Assembly (NCBI GenBank): GCA_934661765.1
Contig: CAKUJT010000150.1
Coordinates: 1-5,550 of the forward strand
Source: an uncultured Senegalimassilia sp.
GTDB lineage: Bacteria; Actinomycetota; Coriobacteriia; Coriobacteriales; Eggerthellaceae
DNA: 5,550 nucleotides
Direction of reading: 5' to 3'
The number at the start of each line of letters is the position of its first letter. The stretch's first letter is position 1. The notes under the pieces were generated by a model. The model had not been told where the DNA came from. It was given only the letters and a program-made list of their open reading frames with translations, and did no database searches. Below, in pieces: positions 1-5,447 of the stretch. The translations under genes and the position numbers were made by a program.

Positions 1-8
1 TATAAAAA

Positions 9-13
9 CCTCC
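9..13 (-). promoter_or_regulatory. Ribosome binding site of a divergent gene beyond the left edge
   Basis: The top strand reads CCTCC, so the bottom strand reads GGAGG followed by TTTTTATA up to position 1. This 8-nt spacer places a start codon immediately outside the window. The call gains weight because a well-formed leftward promoter lies just upstream at 39-67. The gene itself cannot be seen. Confidence 0.5.
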
Positions 14-38
14 ATGTGTTAATTACGATATCTATTTA

Positions 39-67
39 ACTATAGCAGTTTGAGAGGAAAAGTTCAA
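39..67 (-). promoter_or_regulatory. Leftward sigma-A-type promoter
   Basis: On the bottom strand the -35 is TTGAAC (62-67) and the -10 is TATAGT (39-44), separated by exactly 17 bp. Transcription would start near position 32 and give a leader of about 30 nt containing the GGAGG at 9-13. The -10 matches the consensus at five of six positions and the -35 at four of six. This implies a gene divergent from pdxA2 that starts just outside the window. Confidence 0.55.
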
Positions 68-145
68 TGATAAATAGAAATTGGCTGTCTTTGTCTGGAG
101 AAGAAAATCCTGCATCCTGCTTATGTTGAATATTAGATAAAACAC

Positions 146-183
146 AAACGAAAAAACGAAAGTAAACGAAAGACAAATGAGAG
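146..183. promoter_or_regulatory. Putative DeoR-type operator cluster, upstream
   Basis: AAACGAAA occurs at 146-153, 154-161 and 164-171, the last two followed by G, and a degenerate copy (AAATGAGAG) occurs at 175-183. Successive starts are 8, 10 and 11 bp apart, close to one DNA turn. On the other strand the unit reads TTTCGTTT, which resembles the TTTCRTTT-type direct-repeat operators known for some DeoR-family repressors such as E. coli AgaR. The cluster lies about 80-110 bp upstream of the pdxA2 promoter, between it and the divergent promoter. Binding by the DeoR protein encoded at 4656-5429 is inferred from linkage. Confidence 0.5.
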
Positions 184-252
184 AAAAACTATATAAACTG
201 CATAAAATGAATATATATAATCTATATAAAATTCCGAATCTACAAAAAAAGG

Positions 253-281
253 TTGAAAAAACCGAAAGTATATTATAAGAT
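253..281 (+). promoter_or_regulatory. Promoter of the pdxA2-kinase-permease operon
   Basis: The -35 TTGAAA (253-258) and -10 TAAGAT (276-281) are separated by 17 bp. Transcription would begin near 288 and give a leader of about 55 nt before the pdxA2 start. Between the hexamers lies ACCGAAAG (261-268), a variant of the AAACGAAAG motif. A full copy at 301-308 and two more at 324-343 fall downstream of the start point, suited to repression by blocking polymerase. Confidence 0.6.
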
Positions 282-300
282 TTATTCATAAACAAAAGAA

Positions 301-343
301 AAACGAAATAAAACATAAATCTAAAACGAAAGGAAAATGAAAG
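301..343. promoter_or_regulatory. Putative DeoR-type operator cluster overlapping the leader and RBS
   Basis: The motif occurs as AAACGAAAT (301-309), a weak copy AAACATAAA (311-319), AAACGAAAGG (324-333) and AAATGAAAG (335-343), with starts 10, 13 and 11 bp apart. The third copy contains the AAAGGA ribosome binding site of pdxA2 and the fourth ends at the base before its ATG. Placement downstream of the predicted transcription start fits a repressor site. As with the upstream cluster, the regulator is inferred and not shown. Confidence 0.5.
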
Positions 344-1363
344 ATGAGCGAAAAAGTTTTTAAACCAGTAACAGCGATTACAATGGGAGATCCTGCAGGT
401 ATTGGACCGGAGATCGTAGTGGGAACTATGCTTGATAAAGGGATTCATGAATGTTGCAAGCCTTTTGTGATTGGAAGTATTGCTATTCTTGACAGAGCGG
501 CGAAGGTACTTGGAAAAGAGTTAAAGTACAATAAGATTGAAGATCCTTCTGAAGCAAAGTATGAATATGGTGTTGTAGATGTTATTGAAACTGGTGATTA
601 CGATACAGATTCTATCAAATGGGGTGAGGTTCAGGAGCTTGCAGGTCAGATGGCGATTGACTGGATTATGAAGTCTATCGAGCTTGGAATGGCGAAGAAG
701 GTGGATGCCGTTTCTACTTCCCCGATTCATAAGGGAGCAATTAAACTGATCGGAATTAAAGAACCAGGCCATACAGAGATTTATCAGAATCAGACTCATT
801 CTCCTTATGCGTTGACGATGTTCTCCTGCCATAAGTTAAGAGTATTTTTCGTGAGTCGCCACATGTCTTTAGTAGATGCCTGCCACTACGCTACAAAGGA
901 AGTTATTCTTGAAAATGTAGTAAATATTGATAAGGAACTTCGCAAAGTTGGAATTGAGAATCCATTGATTGCAGTCGCAGGTCTTAATCCACATAACGGA
1001 GATAACGGATTATTTGGAACAGAGGAAATCACAGATATCGGACCAGCAGTAAAGGCTGCACAGGAAAAGGGAATCAATGCAGTTGGTCCTTGTCCGGCAG
1101 ATTCGGTATTCCATATCGGAAAGTCTGGTAAATATGATGCTATTCTTTCTCTCTACCATGACCAGGGTCATATCGCATGTAAGACTTTAGATTTTGAAAA
1201 GTCTGTTACACTTACTTTCGGGCTTCCATTTATCAGAAGTTCTGTAGACCACGGAACAGCATTTGACATTGCTGGTAAAGGAATCGCAGATTGCGTAAGC
1301 TTAATTGAATCCACAAAGGTTGTTGCGGAATATGCGGCAAAACAGCTTGCGAAAAACAACTAA
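344..1363 (+). CDS. pdxA2: PdxA2-family 4-phospho-D-threonate / 4-phospho-D-erythronate dehydrogenase
   Basis: This is a cytosolic 339-residue NAD-dependent, metal-dependent dehydrogenase of the PdxA family. It is predicted to oxidise C3 of a 4-phosphorylated four-carbon sugar acid; the product decarboxylates to dihydroxyacetone phosphate and CO2. The N-terminal ITMGDPAGIGPE (12-23) is the family signature. The three metal-ligand histidines are visible: H173 in SRHMSL, H217 in GLNPHNGD and H272 in YHDQGH. The LPFIRSSVDHGTAFDIAGKG stretch (294-313) is also typical. YHDQGHIACKTLDFEK at 271-286 follows the PdxA2 pattern, where vitamin B6 PdxA usually has YHDQGLP followed by a different segment. 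AGGA at 331-334 sits 9 nt before the ATG. The DUF1537 kinase next door supports sugar-acid catabolism over pyridoxal synthesis. Automated annotation may name it 4-hydroxythreonine-4-phosphate dehydrogenase PdxA. Family is certain; the exact substrate is inferred. Confidence 0.93.
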   Translation: MSEKVFKPVTAITMGDPAGIGPEIVVGTMLDKGIHECCKPFVIGSIAILDRAAKVLGKELKYNKIEDPSEAKYEYGVVDVIETGDYDTDSIKWGEVQELAGQMAIDWIMKSIELGMAKKVDAVSTSPIHKGAIKLIGIKEPGHTEIYQNQTHSPYALTMFSCHKLRVFFVSRHMSLVDACHYATKEVILENVVNIDKELRKVGIENPLIAVAGLNPHNGDNGLFGTEEITDIGPAVKAAQEKGINAVGPCPADSVFHIGKSGKYDAILSLYHDQGHIACKTLDFEKSVTLTFGLPFIRSSVDHGTAFDIAGKGIADCVSLIESTKVVAEYAAKQLAKNN

Positions 1364-1455
1364 TCTATAAGGATTAATTAAAGCTGGTAAAGAAGCGGAA
1401 GAAAAAGTGACAGCAAGAAGCAAAGAGTAAACAGATAGAAAGAGAGGAATCAGCC
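1364..1455. other. 92-bp intergenic spacer within the operon
   Basis: This purine-rich spacer holds the kinase ribosome binding site, GAGAGG at 1442-1447, 8 nt before the ATG. A weak 5-bp inverted repeat (TAATC 1361-1365, GATTA 1372-1376) overlaps the pdxA2 stop but is too short and lacks a T-run, so it is not a terminator. A short open frame between 1371 and 1430 has no start codon. I see no separate promoter, so read-through from pdxA2 is likely. Confidence 0.5.
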
Positions 1456-2802
1456 ATGCCACTTATTGGATCAGTAGCGGACGATCTTACCGGGGCAACG
1501 ACAACAGGGGTGTTACTAGCAAGAAGTAAAGCAAGAACAGCGGTATTTTTTAACGTGGAAGCTGCGACAAAAGCAGAGGAATTAGATGAGCTGGATGCAA
1601 TTATTATCAGCAGTAACAGCCGTCCTCTCCCAGCAGATGAAGCATATGATAAAGTAAAAGATGCAACCATCGCATTGAAAAATATGAAAGTGAAATATTT
1701 TCAGAAACGAATTGATACAACGATGCGAGGGGGCATTGGGGTAGAAATTGATGCGATATTAGACCAGCTTGATGAGGATACGGTAGCGGTAGTTGTTCCT
1801 GCCATGCCGCAGTCCCGCAGAATTTTAGTTGGTGGATATTCGGTGATAGATGGAACAGCACTTATTAATACACCGGTTGCACAGGATGTAAGAACACCGG
1901 TAAAAGAGAATTACATACCAAGACTTTTACAGAGTCAGACAAAAAGACAGGTTGGCCTGGTAACGTTAGATAAAGTGTTAGCCGGACAGGAAGCAATTAA
2001 GAATGCGCTTATAGAAGAAAGAGAAAATGGGGCAAAAGTACTTGTTGTGGATGCGATTACATTAGAAGATGTAGAAAATATCGCACAGGCTTGTATTTCC
2101 TTAGAGTGGAATGTGGTATCTGTAGACCCTGGACCATTTACATCAAAACTTGCTTACTATAGAAATATTATCGGAAAAGAAGAAGCAAATCTTCCTCCAA
2201 AGGGAAGTGAAGAAGGAAAAACGGTACTGATTGCGGCGGGAAGTGCGACACCAGTTACAAAGAAGCAGATGGAAGTTCTTTGTGAGGATGAGCGTCATGT
2301 CAGAGTCAGCGTAGACCCGATTCCACTCATTGAAGGTGGAGAGGATGCTTTATTTGAAGTGGATAAGGCAATTACAAAGGCGGCAGAGCTTATGGACAGA
2401 GAAGTTCCGCCGAGAGCCATTTTATTTGAAACAGCTCTGCATGGCGACTTGTTAAATCTTGAAGAAGAGGATGCAAAGAGAGGTTATGCAGATGGAATGA
2501 GTGCCAACCGTATTAATGCAGGACTTGGAACCATTATACAGTTAGTACTTGGACGTTCGGGAAAAGAAAAAGTAGCGGGAATTTATACAACAGGCGGAGA
2601 TACGATGGTTAATGTTTGTTATCAGCTTGGGGTGGAATGTATCGAAGTTGTTGATTATGTAATTCCGCAGACAGATATCGGCCGACTGATTGGCAGTCCG
2701 TACAGTGGGCTTCCTATCGTGGGCAAAGGCGGTCTGACAGGTAATGATAATACGGCTTGTGACATTGTAAACAGATTGTTTGATGAGAGAGCACGCAAGT
2801 AG
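1456..2802 (+). CDS. Four-carbon acid sugar kinase (DUF1537 family), probable D-threonate/D-erythronate kinase
   Basis: This cytosolic ATP-dependent kinase of 448 residues phosphorylates O4 of a four-carbon sugar acid and supplies the PdxA2 substrate. The N-terminal substrate-binding domain opens with IGSVADDLTGATTTG (4-18), the family ADD-TGA motif. KRIDTTMRG (84-92) corresponds to the usual K-(I/T)-DS-T-LRG motif, with threonine where serine is common. GGYSVIDGTALINTPVAQD (126-144) matches the conserved segment before the domain junction. The C-terminal nucleotide-binding domain starts near 255 with TVLIAAGSATPVTKKQ (256-271). It includes TTGGDTMVNVCYQLG (378-392) and a glycine-rich GKGGLTGNDNT (423-433), where relatives often carry a K-x-GGFG motif. 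Length is within the normal range for the family. GAGAGG 8 nt upstream supports the start. Characterised members act on D-threonate, D-erythronate, L-threonate or 3-oxo-tetronates; the pairing with PdxA2, without dehydrogenase, isomerase or aldolase genes here, favours D-threonate or D-erythronate. Confidence 0.9.
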   Translation: MPLIGSVADDLTGATTTGVLLARSKARTAVFFNVEAATKAEELDELDAIIISSNSRPLPADEAYDKVKDATIALKNMKVKYFQKRIDTTMRGGIGVEIDAILDQLDEDTVAVVVPAMPQSRRILVGGYSVIDGTALINTPVAQDVRTPVKENYIPRLLQSQTKRQVGLVTLDKVLAGQEAIKNALIEERENGAKVLVVDAITLEDVENIAQACISLEWNVVSVDPGPFTSKLAYYRNIIGKEEANLPPKGSEEGKTVLIAAGSATPVTKKQMEVLCEDERHVRVSVDPIPLIEGGEDALFEVDKAITKAAELMDREVPPRAILFETALHGDLLNLEEEDAKRGYADGMSANRINAGLGTIIQLVLGRSGKEKVAGIYTTGGDTMVNVCYQLGVECIEVVDYVIPQTDIGRLIGSPYSGLPIVGKGGLTGNDNTACDIVNRLFDERARK

Positions 2803-2821
2803 CGTGTAATGGAGAAGGAAA

Positions 2822-3886
2822 ATGAAAGAAAAGATGAATGAACAAGTAAATGAACAGACAAATGAGCAGATAAAGAAAAAAGACCTTGATTTGTTAAATA
2901 AAATGAAAAATCTTCCGGGGGGACTGGTTATCATCCCACTCGTTATCGCAGTATTACTTGCGACATTTGTACCTCAGGTATTTCAGATTGGTGGATATGT
3001 TACCGCATTATTTTATGAAGGAAATGCCTGCATGATGGGATTTTTCCTCATTGTGTGCGGTGCATCTATTAATATACGTCAGGTGGGAATGCCTCTTTAT
3101 AAGGGCGTTGTCATGACCAGTGTAAAGTTTGTATTAGGCGTTGTCTTCGGTTTAGTTGTAGGAAAAATATGCGGACCAGCAGGATTTTTAGGAATCACGC
3201 CGTTCGTTATGATCGCAGCAATTACTAACTCTAATAGTTCCCTTTACATCTCGTTATCATCCCAGTTTGGTAATGCGACAGATACAGGAGCGGTATCTAT
3301 CCTGGCCTTAAATGATGGCCCATTCTTTACATTGGTTGCACTTGGCGCAACAGGACTTGCATCGATTCCATTTATGTCACTTGTAGCAACAATCGTTCCA
3401 ATTTTAATCGGCTTTATCTGGGGAAATCTTGACGAAGGATTCAAGAAAGCCTGTGCAACAGCACAGCCTATCGTTACATTTTTCATGACAATTTCCATCG
3501 GAGCTAAAACCGATATTACAACAATCCTTAAAGCAGGGGCATTCGGTATCGTACTCGGACTCATCTCTGCGGCAACAGCAGTTATTTTCTTCTATGTAGT
3601 TAATATATTCCTGCCTAAAAAAGAGAAAAATGCAATGGGAGCAGCGATTGGTACTACTGCATTAAACTCTGCTATGACTCCGGCAGCAGTTGCAGAAGCA
3701 GATCCGACAATGGCACCATATGTTGATATGGCAACAGCACAGTGTGCTACTGCTTCAATCATCACCCTGTTCCTCATTCCTTTTATCACAGCGTTCTTTG
3801 ATAAAATGATGCAGAAAAAGCAGAAAGGTATTTACTCACCAGAAGGCTGGGCACATTATAAGGTTACAGGGGAAGCGGCAGAGTAA
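2822..3886 (+). CDS. kdgT: 2-keto-3-deoxygluconate permease (KdgT) family sugar-acid transporter
   Basis: This integral membrane carrier of 354 residues has about ten hydrophobic segments, for example near 33-50, 69-84, 95-114, 123-135, 165-181, 185-200, 216-228, 238-263 and 309-326. Family landmarks match E. coli KdgT as I recall it: PGG at 32-34 opening the first helix, ITNSNSSLY (134-142) at the position of the polar loop DMTNGGLY, NDGPF (164-168) and GNLD (201-204). KdgT proteins import 2-keto-3-deoxygluconate by proton symport. Here the kinase and PdxA2 neighbours make a four-carbon sugar acid the more likely cargo, so the symbol marks family and not substrate. The gene begins 19 bp after the kinase stop with GGAG 7 nt before the ATG, so the two are probably co-translated. 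The start adds about 25 hydrophilic residues, including three NEQ repeats, before the conserved region; the next in-frame ATG near the conserved part lacks a ribosome binding site. Confidence 0.88.
   Translation: MKEKMNEQVNEQTNEQIKKKDLDLLNKMKNLPGGLVIIPLVIAVLLATFVPQVFQIGGYVTALFYEGNACMMGFFLIVCGASINIRQVGMPLYKGVVMTSVKFVLGVVFGLVVGKICGPAGFLGITPFVMIAAITNSNSSLYISLSSQFGNATDTGAVSILALNDGPFFTLVALGATGLASIPFMSLVATIVPILIGFIWGNLDEGFKKACATAQPIVTFFMTISIGAKTDITTILKAGAFGIVLGLISAATAVIFFYVVNIFLPKKEKNAMGAAIGTTALNSAMTPAAVAEADPTMAPYVDMATAQCATASIITLFLIPFITAFFDKMMQKKQKGIYSPEGWAHYKVTGEAAE
2837..2872 (+). repeat. Three imperfect 12-bp tandem repeats in the permease N-terminus
   Basis: Units at 2837-2848, 2849-2860 and 2861-2872 each encode Asn-Glu-Gln followed by Val, Thr or Ile. 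They lie in the charged, probably cytoplasmic tail before the first membrane helix and preserve the frame. They look like a local slippage expansion. Confidence 0.75.
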
Positions 3887-3908
3887 GCATAAAATTATTA
3901 GAATCTGT

Positions 3909-3954
3909 GGAAGGAAATCTTTCTGTATGATACAATACAGGAGGATTTCTTTCT
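3909..3954 (+). terminator. Stem-loop terminator after the permease gene
   Basis: Arms 3909-3928 and 3935-3954 form a continuous 20-bp stem, with four G-U wobbles when read as RNA, around a 6-nt GATACA loop. The distal arm ends in a T-rich run (TTTCTTTCTT, 3946-3955). The inner 15 bp (3914-3928 with 3935-3949) followed by TTTCTT would act as an intrinsic terminator, while full extension pairs the T-run back into the stem. It begins 22 bp after the permease stop. Because the T-run is interrupted by C, termination may be incomplete. Confidence 0.6.
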
Positions 3955-4006
3955 TGTATAAAATGGTATAGAAATAACTATTTAGAAGATATTTAAAAGA
4001 CTTCTT

Positions 4007-4012
4007 TATAAT
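4007..4012 (+). promoter_or_regulatory. Possible -10 element upstream of the YcxB-like gene
   Basis: A perfect TATAAT lies 99 bp before the YcxB-like start codon and after the stem-loop. I find no good -35 at 16-18 bp; the best candidate, TTTAGA at 3981-3986, is 20 bp away. A short inverted repeat, TTGAG-TTAT-CTCAA (4039-4052), and one CGAAAG half-motif (4071-4076) lie between it and the gene. A transcript separate from the catabolic operon is plausible but weakly supported. Confidence 0.3.
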
Positions 4013-4111
4013 ACGAGTATATACAGAATGTACCGTAATTGAGTTATCTCAAGATTGTTTTGGCATATATCGAAAGTGCATGATTATGAATAGTTATAAA
4101 TGGAGAATTTT

Positions 4112-4615
4112 ATGGAAGAAAGAATTTCAGTAAAAATGACAGAACAATATTTATTTGACTTTACTTTGTATCATACCTATTCTAAGTTTTCAGGATTTCT
4201 GACCAATATACTTGGAGTGGCAATCGCATTTATGGAAATCATTATGTTTATCACAGGAAAGACCGAACTTTCCCGTGTGCCGTTTTATTTGCTTGCAGCA
4301 ATGATCTTTATTGGATACACACCGGTTTTACTCCGATATCGTGCGAAAAAACAGGTCAGTTCGATAGAAAAATACCGGGTATCTAACGAGTTGCTATTTA
4401 ATGAAGAGGGGATTATTGTTTCCTATGCAGAAAATGAAGAAAAATATGCCTGGGAGCAGATTCAGAAAGTAGTAACAACTCCAAAAACAATAGGATTCTA
4501 TTATGGGGCAGAACAGGCAATTATCGTACCCAAAGCAGATTTTGGCAATAAATTTGTACCGATTATGACAATGACAGCACAGAAACTTGGTCCAGGCAAA
4601 GTACATTTCAGATAA
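4112..4615 (+). CDS. Small membrane protein with YcxB-like C-terminal domain
   Basis: This 167-residue protein has two likely membrane helices at about 27-47 and 55-74, followed by a basic stretch (RYRAKK, 75-80) and a soluble C-terminal domain. Residues 96-140, with the pattern FNEEGIIV, then KYAWEQIQKVV, then QAIIVPKADF, match the YcxB-like domain found in many small Firmicute membrane proteins; its function is not established. I chose the ATG at 4112 because GGAG at 4102-4105 lies 6 nt before it. The in-frame ATG at 4100 would add four residues and overlaps that ribosome binding site, with no such site of its own. The gene lies 40 bp before the DeoR regulator on the same strand, so the two may share a transcript. 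Nothing ties it to sugar-acid metabolism. The family call rests on pattern recognition; the membrane topology is clear. Confidence 0.75.
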   Translation: MEERISVKMTEQYLFDFTLYHTYSKFSGFLTNILGVAIAFMEIIMFITGKTELSRVPFYLLAAMIFIGYTPVLLRYRAKKQVSSIEKYRVSNELLFNEEGIIVSYAENEEKYAWEQIQKVVTTPKTIGFYYGAEQAIIVPKADFGNKFVPIMTMTAQKLGPGKVHFR

Positions 4616-4634
4616 ATTTATTTCAGATAAATTT
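4605..4634 (+). repeat. Perfect 15-bp tandem duplication across the YcxB-like stop codon
   Basis: ATTTCAGATAAATTT occurs at 4605-4619 and again, immediately adjacent and identical, at 4620-4634. The first copy contains the stop codon of the YcxB-like gene (4613-4615). The unit is five codons long, so the second copy repeats the stop in the same frame. It lengthens the gap to the regulator without altering either protein. Confidence 0.9.
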
Positions 4635-4655
4635 TCGGGCAAGGAGTGAAAAGAA

Positions 4656-5429
4656 ATGTTACAGGAACGGCGGAGTCTTATATTACAGAAAGTAACCGAA
4701 GATGGAAAAGTGAAAGTTGCAGACCTCAGCAAAGAATTGAACTGTTCAGAAGTAACGATTCGTAACGATATCAGAGATATGGCAGCAGAAGGTCTTTTAC
4801 AAAGAATACATGGCGGGGCGGTCAGCCTTGAGAAAAAGGCAGAACATAAATACACAGCAGAAAGCGTTTACCGCAACACCGAAAAAAAGAAAGAAATCGC
4901 AGCCTGTGCCTACGAGTACATTGAGGATAGAGATACGATTATCATTGACGATGCCTCAAGCAGCTTTTATCTGGCACTCCACATAAAGGAACATCCGGAA
5001 AAGAGACTGGCAGTCGTAACCAACTCTCTTCTAGTGGGAAATGAACTGGCAGATGTACGTCATATAGAATTATACATGGTCGGCGGTTATGTCGGTGGAC
5101 ATCTTGCCGCAACAATGGGTGATGTAGCCATCCAGCATATGGAACAGTTCCATGTTGATAAGGCATTTATCGGTGTATATAGCATTAACTTTGACGTAGG
5201 CCTGACCTCAATTGCAACCCCACAGATGCAGGTAAAGCGGGCAATCTTCAAATCTGCAAGGGAAGTCTATGTCCTTGCAGACAGCAGTAAATTCGGCGCG
5301 GGCTATGTCTCTGTCATCTGCCCGGTGAAAGATGCCTATAAGATTATCACGGATTCTAAAATTGAGAAAGAATATATCAAAAAAGCAGAACAAGAACAGA
5401 TACCATTGGTAGTAGCAAAAGGTAAATAG
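4656..5429 (+). CDS. DeoR/GlpR-family transcriptional regulator
   Basis: This cytosolic DNA-binding repressor of 257 residues has the usual length and layout of the family. The N-terminal winged helix-turn-helix (about 3-57) shows the DeoR signature: RRSLILQKV, then VADLSKELNCSEVTIRNDI and LLQRIHGGAV. The C-terminal sugar-phosphate-sensing domain (about 75-235) has IIDDASSSFYLAL (96-108) where relatives have a D-x-GTT phosphate loop, VTNS (121-124), MVGG (141-144), DKAFIG (168-173) and LADSSKFG (207-214) with D209 and K212. Such proteins usually release DNA on binding a phosphorylated sugar, so a phosphorylated intermediate of this pathway is the expected effector. AAGGAG at 4641-4646 lies 9 nt before the ATG. 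The likely targets are the AAAYGAAAG clusters upstream of pdxA2. The SSS in place of the common GTT may shift ligand preference. Family is certain; target and effector are inferred. Confidence 0.92.
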   Translation: MLQERRSLILQKVTEDGKVKVADLSKELNCSEVTIRNDIRDMAAEGLLQRIHGGAVSLEKKAEHKYTAESVYRNTEKKKEIAACAYEYIEDRDTIIIDDASSSFYLALHIKEHPEKRLAVVTNSLLVGNELADVRHIELYMVGGYVGGHLAATMGDVAIQHMEQFHVDKAFIGVYSINFDVGLTSIATPQMQVKRAIFKSAREVYVLADSSKFGAGYVSVICPVKDAYKIITDSKIEKEYIKKAEQEQIPLVVAKGK

Positions 5430-5432
5430 GAA

Positions 5433-5447
5433 TTTGCCGCAGGCAAA
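5433..5447. repeat. Perfect short hairpin just after the regulator stop
   Basis: TTTGCC (5433-5438) and GGCAAA (5442-5447) pair perfectly around GCA, starting 3 nt after the DeoR stop codon. There is no T-run after it, so it is not a typical intrinsic terminator on either strand. It is probably the outer edge of the GC-rich element that follows. Confidence 0.6.

Larger units (their letters stand above)
1..343. other. A/T-rich divergent intergenic regulatory region
   Basis: This stretch has no credible gene. GC falls to about 20-25% between 121 and 300. It contains a rightward promoter (253-281), a leftward promoter (39-67) with a leftward ribosome binding site at 9-13, and two clusters of AAAYGAAAG-type repeats (146-183 and 301-343). 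A perfect 7-bp tandem repeat, ATCCTGC twice, lies at 107-120 with no obvious role. The long leftward reading frame through 32-448 is phenylalanine-rich low-complexity sequence produced by the A-rich top strand, and it runs antisense into pdxA2, so it is not called. The layout is that of a shared control region between two divergent transcripts. Confidence 0.75.

Noticed and set aside
216..221. TATAAT at 216-221 as the pdxA2 -10 element
   Set aside because: No -35-like hexamer lies 16-18 bp upstream, and the surrounding TA-rich run gives many such matches. The TTGAAA-17-TAAGAT pair is better.
337..363. Mini-ORF MKDERKSF starting at an ATG just before the pdxA2 start
   Set aside because: The AGGA is only about 2 nt from this ATG but 9 nt from the ATG at 344. 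The mini-ORF is probably chance, although its overlap with the true start is curious.
32..448. Leftward 138-codon open frame
   Set aside because: It is rich in F, S, L and Y because the top strand is A-rich, it overlaps the start of pdxA2 antisense and covers the pdxA2 promoter. It has no recognisable domain and looks like composition-driven noise.
1371..1430. Short open frame between pdxA2 and the kinase encoding a K/E-rich peptide
   Set aside because: It has no start codon and no ribosome binding site, and it is only about 19 codons long. Purine-rich spacer explains it.
4039..4052. TTGAG-TTAT-CTCAA inverted repeat as an operator or terminator
   Set aside because: The arms are only 5 bp in an A/T-rich spacer, with no second copy and no clear promoter alongside, so chance is a sufficient explanation.
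4394..4855. Leftward 153-codon open frame antisense to the YcxB-like and DeoR genes
   Set aside because: It overlaps two well-supported genes on the other strand and is rich in C, F, S and L, with no family resemblance.
5433..5447. Hairpin as the intrinsic terminator of the DeoR gene
   Set aside because: The stem is only 6 bp with a 3-nt loop and is followed by GAGACGCCCCC instead of a T-run. It fits better as part of the GC-rich element.
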